In this document: in pieces, positions 39,720 to 47,585 of the stretch
Layout: each line of letters starts with the position of its first letter
Numbering within the stretch: position 1 is the first letter of the stretch
NCBI RefSeq assembly: GCF_000520975.1
Contig: NZ_JACB01000004.1
Location: 157,351-221,350 of the forward strand
From: Aquimarina megaterium XH134
Lineage (GTDB): Bacteria; Bacteroidota; Bacteroidia; Flavobacteriales; Flavobacteriaceae
DNA length: 64,000 bases
Direction of reading: 5' to 3'
Notes under the pieces: generated by a model
The model's input: the letters and a program-made list of their open reading frames with translations, nothing else
What the model was told of the DNA's origin: nothing
Database searches by the model: none
Translations under genes and position numbers: made by a program

Positions 39720-41054
39720 ATGAAAATTTTAAAGTTTGGAGGAACTTCTGTAGGATCTGTTGAAAACCTTAATAAGGTAAAGGAAATTTTGATCTCTGAT
39801 CAAGAAAATAAAATTGTAGTTTGTTCTGCAATGTCGGGTGTTACAGATCAGTTAATTCGACTGGTAGAAAATGTGAAATTTAATGATGTTGATGCCATTA
39901 CAAGAAATTTACATCGATTAGAAAGTAAACACAGTGATGTTATTGATGAATTAATCGAGAATCAGGAAACAAGAAATGTGCTTAAAGACGGTTTGTCTGC
40001 AATGATCACAGAAATGTTTGAGATCTCTAGTCAAGAGTATTCAGAAGTTGTCAATTCTAAGCTTATTACCTTTGGAGAAGCGCTTTTGACATATATATTT
40101 TCTGGATTCTTAAATGCCGAGGGTATATCTAATGTTTTACTAGATGCAAAAGAGTTTATGTATGTGAGTTCTGTTGAAAATCCAAACATTAGCAAGGTTG
40201 GTGAAAAATTGAATAAAGTAATAGAAAGTAATACCCACACATCTTTATATATAACTCAAGGGTTTGTATGTAGAAACGAGGTAGAGCAAATTAGTCATTT
40301 AAAAAGAGGAGGTAGTGATTATACTGCTACAATTATTGGAGCTGCATTAAATGCTTCAGAGGTACAGATATGGACCGATATCGATGGGTTGCATAATAAT
40401 GACCCAAGATATGTTGAAGAAACACACCCGATCTCACATCTTACGTATAATGAAGCAGCAGAATTAGCATATTTTGGTGCCAAAATACTTCACCCTCAAA
40501 CCGTTTCTCCGGTTGTAGGTAAAGATATACCAGTACTTCTCAAAAATACATTTGATCCAGAAGCACCGGGAACAGTAATTTCTAATAAAACATATCGAAA
40601 AGGGTTGAAAGCAATTTCTGCAAAAGATGGAATTACAGCGATTAAGATCAAGTCGAATCGAATGTTGATGGCTCATGGGTATTTAAGAAGAATTTTTGAA
40701 GTTTTTGATAACTACCACACTTCAATTGATATGATTACCACTTCAGAGATTGCGATATCGTTAACAATTGATAATACAAGCAATCTGGATGAAATCGTAA
40801 AAGAAATAGAAACCTACGCAGAAATAACTGTAGAGAAAGATCATAGTATCATATGTATTGTAGGAGAATCTGTTATCAATGATAAGAATTCATATAGGCT
40901 TTTCGAAATATTAAATTTCATACCGGTACGTATGGTATCTTATGGAGGAAGCAATAACAATATATCTATTTTGGTAGACACCAAAGACAAAATACCAACA
41001 TTAAAGTTTTTAAATAAAAAGCTGTTTCAAGCAACCGTAGAAGCAGTTGTATGA
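39720..41054 (+). CDS. lysC: Aspartate kinase (monofunctional)
   Basis: The protein begins MKILKFGGTSVGS, the canonical kinase N-terminus, which fixes the start at 39720; a GTG at 39627 would add 31 unconserved residues. The kinase domain includes FGEALLTYIFSGFL, RGGSDYTATIIGAAL and WTDIDGLHNNDPR. Two C-terminal ACT-type segments follow (MLMAHGYLRRIFEVFDNYHT, IVGESV). At 445 aa it makes aspartyl-phosphate for the Lys/Thr/Met branch and is probably feedback regulated. Confidence 0.94.
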   Translation: MKILKFGGTSVGSVENLNKVKEILISDQENKIVVCSAMSGVTDQLIRLVENVKFNDVDAITRNLHRLESKHSDVIDELIENQETRNVLKDGLSAMITEMFEISSQEYSEVVNSKLITFGEALLTYIFSGFLNAEGISNVLLDAKEFMYVSSVENPNISKVGEKLNKVIESNTHTSLYITQGFVCRNEVEQISHLKRGGSDYTATIIGAALNASEVQIWTDIDGLHNNDPRYVEETHPISHLTYNEAAELAYFGAKILHPQTVSPVVGKDIPVLLKNTFDPEAPGTVISNKTYRKGLKAISAKDGITAIKIKSNRMLMAHGYLRRIFEVFDNYHTSIDMITTSEIAISLTIDNTSNLDEIVKEIETYAEITVEKDHSIICIVGESVINDKNSYRLFEILNFIPVRMVSYGGSNNNISILVDTKDKIPTLKFLNKKLFQATVEAVV

Positions 41055-41084
41055 TTGTTTGTTATGTAATTTTATACATAAAAT

Positions 41085-41151
41085 AAGTAGGGCATAAGCT
41101 TGGGATATTATATCATACGTAATATATCTTTATAAGGCGAGGGCCCTACTT
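41085..41151. repeat. Long stem-loop between lysC and comM
   Basis: AAGTAGGGC (41085-41093) is the reverse complement of GCCCTACTT (41143-41151). A weaker inner pairing (ATATTA/TAATAT) sits within the loop. A few T follow, so it may be a lysC terminator, but the 49-base interior is unusually long. Confidence 0.5.
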
Positions 41152-41285
41152 TTCAATTCTTATCTTTTAATATCTAAGCAAGGTAGATCGTAAAATACGT
41201 ATCTAAAGTATTTCGAATACAAAATCCCAGTTTCATTTTTTAAAACTCATCGTACGTATGTTTGCATGTATGTAAAACATAACAC

Positions 41286-42824
41286 ATGCTTACAAAAGTT
41301 TTTGGAAGTGCTGTTTTTGGAGTTGAGGCAACATCCATTACGGTCGAGGTGAATATCGATAAAGGAATAGGGTATCACCTTGTAGGGTTACCAGACAATG
41401 CGATACGAGAAAGTAGTTATCGTATAGCTGCTGCTTTACAAAACAATGGGTACAAATTACCAGGAAAGAAAATAACCATTAATATGGCTCCTGCAGACTT
41501 AAGAAAAGAAGGGTCTGCATATGATCTTACCCTGGCTTTAGGAATTCTTGCAGCAAGTTCGCAAATTAAGGGAGGTGCAATTTCAGAATATTTGATTATG
41601 GGAGAACTATCTCTGGATGGGAGTTTACAACCTATTAAAGGAGCACTACCTATTGCTATCAAAGCACGCGAAGAAGGGTTTAAAGGATTTATACTTCCAA
41701 AACAAAATGCTAAAGAAGCAGCGATCGTTGATCATTTAGAAGTATACGGAGTAGAAAATATCAGAGAAGTAATTGACTATTTTGATGAGAAAGGAGAGCT
41801 TGAACAAACTATTGTAGATACCAGAGAAGAATTTTATATGGCACTGGATAATCCTGAGTTTGACTTTGCAGATGTAAAAGGGCAGGAAAGTATAAAACGA
41901 TGTATGGAGATCGCTGCAGCGGGAGGACATAATATTATATTGGTAGGCCCGCCGGGAAGTGGTAAAACGATGCTAAGTAAAAGGTTACCTAGCATTTTAC
42001 CACCTATGTCATTACAAGAAGCCCTAGAAACAACCAAGATACATAGTGTAGTAGGGCGTATTAAAGATAATGTAGGATTGATGGCACAACGACCGTTTCG
42101 TAGTCCGCATCATACCATATCAAATGTAGCACTAGTAGGTGGTGGAAGTTATCCTCAACCCGGAGAAATCTCACTATCTCATAATGGAGTATTGTTTTTA
42201 GATGAATTACCAGAATTTAAAAGAGAAGTACTAGAAGTAATGCGCCAACCTCTCGAAGATAGAGAAGTAACCATTTCGAGAGCAAAATTTACGGTAACCT
42301 ATCCTTCAAGTTTTATGTTGGTTGCAAGTATGAATCCTAGTCCGGGAGGGTATTTTAATGATCCGAATGCACCTGTAACCTCTTCTCCAGCAGAGATGCA
42401 ACGCTACCTTAGTAAAATTTCGGGTCCGTTATTAGATAGAATAGATATTCATATAGAAGTTACACCAGTACCTTTTGATAAACTTAGCGAAGAAAGACGA
42501 GGAGAGTCTAGTGTTGAAATAAGAAAACGAGTAATTGAAGCGCGAAATATACAAACCCAAAGATTCGCAGAATTGCAAAATATTCATTACAACGCACAGA
42601 TGGGAGTAAAGCAAATCAGAGCATACTGTGCCTTAGACAGTGCTTCTAAAGAACTACTAAAAACTGCAATGGAACGATTAAACCTTTCTGCCAGAGCATA
42701 CGATCGTATTCTAAAAGTATCCCGAACTATTGCAGATCTCGAAAAATCAGAATCAATTTTGGGAGATCATATTTCTGAAGCTATACAATATAGAAGCTTG
42801 GATCGTGATGGATGGCTAGGATAA
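41286..42824 (+). CDS. comM: YifB/ComM-family Mg-chelatase-like AAA+ ATPase
   Basis: The 512-aa protein has an N-terminal Lon-protease-like domain (~1-165; VGLPDNAIRESSYRIAAAL). A Mg-chelatase AAA+ core follows with Walker A GPPGSGKT at 221-228, Walker B LFLDELPEF, and the FRSPHHTISN and LDRIDIHIEV motifs. A C-terminal helical domain ends it. ComM is a branch-migration helicase used in natural transformation in Vibrio; the role here is inferred from the family. Confidence 0.94.
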   Translation: MLTKVFGSAVFGVEATSITVEVNIDKGIGYHLVGLPDNAIRESSYRIAAALQNNGYKLPGKKITINMAPADLRKEGSAYDLTLALGILAASSQIKGGAISEYLIMGELSLDGSLQPIKGALPIAIKAREEGFKGFILPKQNAKEAAIVDHLEVYGVENIREVIDYFDEKGELEQTIVDTREEFYMALDNPEFDFADVKGQESIKRCMEIAAAGGHNIILVGPPGSGKTMLSKRLPSILPPMSLQEALETTKIHSVVGRIKDNVGLMAQRPFRSPHHTISNVALVGGGSYPQPGEISLSHNGVLFLDELPEFKREVLEVMRQPLEDREVTISRAKFTVTYPSSFMLVASMNPSPGGYFNDPNAPVTSSPAEMQRYLSKISGPLLDRIDIHIEVTPVPFDKLSEERRGESSVEIRKRVIEARNIQTQRFAELQNIHYNAQMGVKQIRAYCALDSASKELLKTAMERLNLSARAYDRILKVSRTIADLEKSESILGDHISEAIQYRSLDRDGWLG

Positions 42825-42993
42825 TCATAGAAAGCAATAAGAAAATAAGTTTTATTTGTGTTAATTAAGATATGATTTTAGAAATATAAATGTACATTTC
42901 TTTAATTATTAAAATTCAATTTGTAACAAAGAACTATAATAATAGTCCTACATATAATTGAAGATGATATGAAAATTTAACTCTTTAAAACCA

Positions 42994-44805
42994 ATGATCT
43001 TATTTTCACTATCTCATTTCTCAAAATCAATTTTATCAGTTTTTGGTAATTCTGAATACTGTAGATATTACCTTGTCTTTTATGTTTTTACTATATGCTC
43101 TGGTATTGCAATCGGACAAAATAAAGCAGAGAAAAAAGAGGAGACATATTCGATTTCAGAAAAAGAAAAACGATTTATTACTCAATCTGATTCTATAAAA
43201 AAAATAGAAAATTTTATTCAAAACACATTTTCTGAAGAGAAAGATACTATAAAAGGTTTAGCGTACTGTAAGGCTTTTTTACAAAGAGGAAAAATACAAG
43301 AAGATTATAATATTCAGTATTTCTCAAGTTATCAGATCGCATACATAGAATACATACGTTCTCATCATAGTAATACAATAAAAAATGCCTACATATCTGT
43401 TAAATCCGCAGAAAAAATGAAGGATACCATAAAGATTTTTGGAAGCCATAGTTTGTTGGGAAGTAGTTACTATGTTCTTGGAGCGTATGAAGAATCACTA
43501 CAATCTTATCTTAGTGCCAAAGAACTTTCTAGAGGCATACAGAATTTATCATATAAGTTGATAAGTCATACCAATATAGCCAATGTACGTATGAAATTAA
43601 AACGATACAAAGATGCAATTGGTGAATACGATTTAGTACTTAAAACCTTAGAGAAAGAAACAAAAGATAATTTTGTTCAATACAAAAATACCTACCTAAG
43701 TTCATTATTAGGAAAAGGCAAATGCCTGGCAGAAATCCATAAACTTGATGAGGCTTTAAAAATAAATGACCAAGGTATTTTGTTTGCAGAGAATTACGAC
43801 TTACCTATATACAAAAGCTATTTTTATATTAATCTTGGAGACATCTATTATAAAAAGGAAGAATATTATAAAGCATTAGGGTTTCTTAAGCAAGGAAAAG
43901 ACATTTTTGTAAACAATACAGGAGGGCAACAAACCAATTTATATATAGCAAACTACTATATAGCCAGGTGTTTATATCAACAAAAAAAATATGATGAAAC
44001 AATTTCTCTATTAAATGAAAATTTTGATTTGATAGGTGATAACATAGAGGCAGATAAAATAGAAAACATGTATAAGCTGGCTATCGAAACATCAAAAATG
44101 ATGGGCGATCAGGAAAAACAGATATCGTATTATGATAGACTTCAAAATATTATTCAGGTAAAAAGTGACAAAAGATTAGTGGCTAAAGATTTATTGTACG
44201 AAGACGACTTAGAAGATTTTAAAATCGAAAACAATAAACTGGCAAGTGAAAAAACAAAAAGTGTGACAAGTAAGAAAATTATTGTAACTATATCCATAGT
44301 ATTGATTACAGGGCTATTGTCCGCTTTTTTGGTATATCGAAGAAAGACTAAAATAAAAGAACAAAAGTTTCTAAAAATAATTGAAGATATTAAAGAGAAA
44401 AAATCTTTAGATCACGACCTAGAACACCCGATTCGAGAAGTGAAAATAAAAGATGAAAAATCAGAAAAAATTCTCAAGAAACTTCAAGAATTAGAAAATA
44501 CTCATTTTTATATTTCACAAGACTGTAATTTGTATTCAACAGCAAAATTACTTCATACCAATACGACCTACTTATCAAAAGCCTTAAACGAAATAAAAAA
44601 GAAGTCATTTAATCAATATCTTAATGAATTAAGAATAGATTATGCCTTGCTAAAACTTAAAGAAGATCCAATGTTTAGATCTTATACCATCAGGGCTGTA
44701 GCAAAGGAAACAGGTTATAAAAGTGCCACTACATTTATTAAAGTTTTTAAAAGTAAAACCGGACTAAATCCGGCATATTATATTAAGAAACTAGAGCTAA
44801 GCTAG
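42994..44805 (+). CDS. TPR-containing AraC-family transcriptional regulator
   Basis: An N-terminal hydrophobic segment (~residues 24-41, ending GIAIGQ) is followed by about six TPR-like repeats (~80-390). A single transmembrane helix (IIVTISIVLITGLLSAFLVY, ~430) and a C-terminal AraC HTH (~500-603; YLNELRIDYALLKLKEDP, KETGYKSATTFIKVFKSKTG) complete the 603 aa. This membrane-tethered layout resembles Bacteroidota regulators that sense periplasmic or peptide signals. It precedes genes for a T9SS protein and a double-glycine peptide, which it might control. Confidence 0.88.
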   Translation: MILFSLSHFSKSILSVFGNSEYCRYYLVFYVFTICSGIAIGQNKAEKKEETYSISEKEKRFITQSDSIKKIENFIQNTFSEEKDTIKGLAYCKAFLQRGKIQEDYNIQYFSSYQIAYIEYIRSHHSNTIKNAYISVKSAEKMKDTIKIFGSHSLLGSSYYVLGAYEESLQSYLSAKELSRGIQNLSYKLISHTNIANVRMKLKRYKDAIGEYDLVLKTLEKETKDNFVQYKNTYLSSLLGKGKCLAEIHKLDEALKINDQGILFAENYDLPIYKSYFYINLGDIYYKKEEYYKALGFLKQGKDIFVNNTGGQQTNLYIANYYIARCLYQQKKYDETISLLNENFDLIGDNIEADKIENMYKLAIETSKMMGDQEKQISYYDRLQNIIQVKSDKRLVAKDLLYEDDLEDFKIENNKLASEKTKSVTSKKIIVTISIVLITGLLSAFLVYRRKTKIKEQKFLKIIEDIKEKKSLDHDLEHPIREVKIKDEKSEKILKKLQELENTHFYISQDCNLYSTAKLLHTNTTYLSKALNEIKKKSFNQYLNELRIDYALLKLKEDPMFRSYTIRAVAKETGYKSATTFIKVFKSKTGLNPAYYIKKLELS

Positions 44806-44812
44806 TGGTTTA

Positions 44813-44835
44813 TTGTTTAAATTTATAAATATGAA
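44813..44835 (+). repeat. 23-bp upstream element, copy 1
   Basis: TTGTTTAAATTTATAA followed by ATATGAA lies ~70 bases before the T9SS protein gene. A copy with one mismatch occurs at 45975-45997, upstream of the double-glycine peptide gene. It could be a shared regulator site; the function is unknown. Confidence 0.45.
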
Positions 44836-44906
44836 CAATTCGAATTATTAGATAAGCCCAATTATTGATACTTTGTTTTTAATGTATAACTCTTAAAATT
44901 TTAATC

Positions 44907-45746
44907 ATGAAAACGAAGTATTTTTTTATACTCCTTGTAGTATGTATTCCTCATTTCATTAATGGGCAAGAAAAACTAACCCCTAGGGATCGCACTGTTG
45001 ATGTATCCATATCTATTACAGATTCATTTAATGATAAAGGGGTAATAGAACAGGTTGTAAAGTTAAAAGGACCAGAAAGGTTAGCGTTTAGACCATATGA
45101 TATTATACGATTAAAACTTGATTTAGATTATAGTTCTAATATAAATACCACAAAATATTTTAGATTGTCCTATGTCGTAGTACCCAGCGATCCTTTTGGA
45201 GCCAGTGCACCTGTAATTATACCTCCCGTAAGAAACGATCCCCCACCTGCACCATCAATTGTAGATCCGATATTTGACTACCCTTATGTTTTTAACACAC
45301 CTCTATTTTTTAAAGAGAAGAACAATTTAATTTCATTACGCTTGGTAGAGTATGATAATGAAGAAGATTACCGTAATGATGAAGATGGTAGCGATGGGAA
45401 TTGGTTAGATGATATTTTAGAGATTCAAGTATTGATAGGTAAAGATCGTTCAGGCCGTACTTCAATGACATCGACTCATAAAGACCCAATTCAATTTTAC
45501 CCTAATCCTGTTAAAGAACATTTGACGATTGAATATTTCGGTAAGCAGAACAATGAAAATAAAATACAGATAGAGATATATAATAGCAATGGAAAAAAAG
45601 TAAGAAGTAGTATGCTAAAAAGAAAAAGTAGTGTAGGACTTAAAACTATGTATGGTTTTGAAACATTAGGTTTGGAAAAAGGAATGTATTATTGTCAGAT
45701 TATCAGTGGAGAAAATAAGTATTATAAAACCCTGGTAAAAAATTAA
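44907..45746 (+). CDS. Secreted protein with type A T9SS C-terminal sorting domain
   Basis: A signal peptide (ILLVVCIPHFINGQ) starts the 279-aa protein. A beta-rich middle region contains a Pro-rich stretch (PVIIPPVRNDPPPAPS), and an acidic segment follows (~150-165). The last ~85 residues form a T9SS type A domain (QFYPNPVKEHLTIEYF ... IEIYNSNGKKV ... GMYYCQIISGENKYYKTLVKN). It is therefore exported by the type IX system. It follows the TPR/AraC regulator gene by ~100 bases. The function of the mature part is not recognised. Confidence 0.85.
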   Translation: MKTKYFFILLVVCIPHFINGQEKLTPRDRTVDVSISITDSFNDKGVIEQVVKLKGPERLAFRPYDIIRLKLDLDYSSNINTTKYFRLSYVVVPSDPFGASAPVIIPPVRNDPPPAPSIVDPIFDYPYVFNTPLFFKEKNNLISLRLVEYDNEEDYRNDEDGSDGNWLDDILEIQVLIGKDRSGRTSMTSTHKDPIQFYPNPVKEHLTIEYFGKQNNENKIQIEIYNSNGKKVRSSMLKRKSSVGLKTMYGFETLGLEKGMYYCQIISGENKYYKTLVKN

Positions 45747-45775
45747 AAAACAATCTACTTTTTTGAAATGAACGA

Positions 45776-45808
45776 AACCGTCTAGCGAAATGTCTAGACG
45801 GTTTTTTT
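45776..45808 (+). terminator. Terminator after the T9SS protein gene
   Basis: AACCGTCTAG and CTAGACGGTT form a perfect 10-bp stem with an 8-base loop, followed by a T-run. It lies 30 bases past the stop. Confidence 0.92.
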
Positions 45809-45861
45809 GTAGAACCTATTAATCATATCCTAATCATATTCATAAAAGAAAATTCTTTATA

Positions 45862-45903
45862 GCTAAGGCATATGTTTTTTGATCAAAAAACATATGCCTT
45901 AGC
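45862..45903. repeat. Perfect 42-bp palindrome
   Basis: The left arm GCTAAGGCATATGTTTTTT plus GA is matched exactly by the right arm TC plus AAAAAACATATGCCTTAGC, with no spacer. No U-tract follows on either side. It may be a protein-binding site, an extruding cruciform or a decayed terminator. Confidence 0.85.
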
Positions 45904-45974
45904 CTTCTAAATATGATGAGTATGCCAATTCTTAAGAAGTATCATTTTATTAAAATCGCGCTATTAATTTTTGG

Positions 45975-45997
45975 TTGTTCAAATTTATAAATATGAA
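45975..45997 (+). repeat. 23-bp upstream element, copy 2
   Basis: This copy differs from 44813-44835 at one position (TTGTTC instead of TTGTTT at its start) and lies ~237 bases before the small peptide gene. Confidence 0.45.
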
Positions 45998-46233
45998 TAC
46001 TAACCCTTTGTTTTAAAGGGATACACGACTTAATTTTGAGATAAACGATTAGTATATGTTTCATAATCTGAAACTTTTTGTAAACAAAATTTGACTTTTT
46101 AAGTATTAAAAAAAGAAACCGTCCTAAAGATCTAAAACCAGGTTAGGGCATATAAAAATATTCTTGCAAGAATAGACACAAACTGTGAGTGTCTATAAAT
46201 GTTCACACAAATACGATTTTAAAATTAATAGTT

Positions 46234-46392
46234 ATGTTAAAAAACATTGTAAACCTTAACGGTGTCGATCAATTAAAAAGAAACGAACAAGCTTTTATTA
46301 AAGGAGGGATAAAAATAGATTGCAACTCTGATGCAGATTGCCCTTTTTTATGGCCGGTATGTAGTAATAACGGTCATTGCATAAGAGGGTGA
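46234..46392 (+). CDS. Double-glycine leader peptide with four-cysteine core (bacteriocin-like)
   Basis: The 52-aa product from ATG 46234 has a leader MLKNIVNLNGVDQLKRNEQ ... IKGG, the double-glycine style common in Flavobacteriia peptide precursors. The ~27-residue core holds four cysteines spaced C-x5-C-x6-C-x5-C with DCP in the middle and ends HCIRG. A frame extension to 46189 is possible but would place the leader 15 residues internal. Such peptides are usually cut after GG by C39 peptidases during export. Whether it is an antimicrobial, signal or RiPP substrate cannot be told. Confidence 0.7.
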   Translation: MLKNIVNLNGVDQLKRNEQAFIKGGIKIDCNSDADCPFLWPVCSNNGHCIRG

Positions 46393-46569
46393 TATGTCTT
46401 GGATTCGGAGGTTGAGTTAGAAAGTATTTTACTAACGATAAGTATCAGTTGGTTGCAACACCGAATCAGTTAATAAGAGGCTAAGTTCTATATCAAAACA
46501 AAGGAGTTTAGCCTCTATTTGAAACATAAATAATTTCACATAATAAATCATTAAAACAACTTATATATC

Positions 46570-47190
46570 ATGAAAAAATTAATATATAGATTACAGTACC
46601 TTGTACTATTTCCTATGTTTTTTGGATTGCTTTTAATTTCTTCCTGCGAGAAAGAAGATACAAATAATGAGCCAGTAGAAATAGTGGATACTACCAATGC
46701 GCCAGAAAAATCATTTCCTTTTCCCGAAGATCCCGATTTCAGACCACCAAGAGATATCCCTTCACCTCCTCAAATAGATGCAACTTGCGTGATTAGGATT
46801 TCCTATTTGTCTTTTCTGAGAAGGTGTCCAGAAAACCAAAGCGTAGTTACTCAATGGGTAAGAGAGTTAAATAGACGAGATGTTTGTTTTGTAACAGAAC
46901 AATTTATAATATCAAATGAAGCTAAAGTAAGATGGGGGAATCAATATTATAGTTATTTGAATCGTTATAATTTGACCGAGATTCAGCTGGATTTAGATAT
47001 TTATATTGCATACCGAGGATTGCTTTTAAGAGAGCCAGATGTAACCGGAGGAATTGCCTGGACACGAGAAATGAGAAGAACAAGTCTTAAAGCAGTCGTT
47101 TGTGGTATTATGAATTCTCAAGAATATCAAATCAGAAAAAATAATATGGCTACCGAATGTACAAATGCAGCAAACCAATGTACATATTAA
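46570..47190 (+). CDS. DUF4214-like lipoprotein
   Basis: A lipobox (LLISSC, Cys ~residue 26) is followed by a Glu/Asp/Pro-rich linker. Two helical repeats follow, each containing a phrase typical of DUF4214: CVIRISYLSFLRRCPE and IAYRGLLLREPDVTGG, with later MNSQEYQIR. DUF4214 (phycobilisome-linker-like) occurs in secreted and S-layer-associated proteins. Several cysteines in the mature part could form disulfides. It lies downstream of the double-glycine peptide gene (177 bases); no functional link is shown. Confidence 0.68.
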   Translation: MKKLIYRLQYLVLFPMFFGLLLISSCEKEDTNNEPVEIVDTTNAPEKSFPFPEDPDFRPPRDIPSPPQIDATCVIRISYLSFLRRCPENQSVVTQWVRELNRRDVCFVTEQFIISNEAKVRWGNQYYSYLNRYNLTEIQLDLDIYIAYRGLLLREPDVTGGIAWTREMRRTSLKAVVCGIMNSQEYQIRKNNMATECTNAANQCTY

Positions 47191-47420
47191 CTTCGGTAAA
47201 TCTAGGTGTAAGAATCTTTCACGTAAGTAATGTACCTCGTTTTAGAGTTATACAGTTTTGTCGTTATGTTGAGAAAAATAGAAATATTTCTTTACTACAT
47301 AGAATCTGTTGATGTATGATTAGAAAATTAGATTTCAAAAGTGCAAACAAACTCAGGTAAACTATAGTAACTTAACTAACTTCAATTTTTTAAAAAGAGT
47401 AAATACTACTTATCGATAGA

Positions 47421-47451
47421 AGGGCCTTCCAGAGAATGGAAGGTCTTTCTA
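47421..47451 (+). terminator. Probable terminator
   Basis: CCTTCCA and TGGAAGG pair around GAGAA, extended by A/T pairs, and are followed by a short T-rich run. It is more than 200 bases past the DUF4214-like gene stop. Confidence 0.55.
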
Positions 47452-47456
47452 TTTAC

Positions 47457-47478
47457 CTCATAAAAAGCTTTTTATGAG
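47457..47478. repeat. Perfect 22-bp palindrome
   Basis: CTCATAAAAAG is followed directly by its reverse complement CTTTTTATGAG. It sits ~110 bases upstream of the M16 peptidase gene. Confidence 0.6.
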
Positions 47479-47585
47479 GATTTACAAGCATAAAATAGAC
47501 CTCTTTAACTTTATTTTAATAACATATCAATAGAAATACTCATTGGCAAAGGTTATTTTTAACTCCATAAACAAAAAACATAATT

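Larger units (their letters stand above)
45747..46233. other. Intergenic region with terminator, 42-bp palindrome and leader of the peptide gene
   Basis: The ~490-bp gap holds a terminator at 45776, a perfect 42-bp palindrome at 45862, the second copy of the 23-bp element at 45975, and a hairpin (ATAGACAC/GTGTCTAT) at 46172-46196 in the leader of the small peptide gene. No additional gene was found. Confidence 0.65.
47191..47585. other. Intergenic region with terminator-like hairpin and 22-bp palindrome
   Basis: The ~395-bp gap carries a terminator-like hairpin at 47421-47451 and the perfect palindrome CTCATAAAAAG/CTTTTTATGAG at 47457-47478. Nothing else was recognised. Confidence 0.55.
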
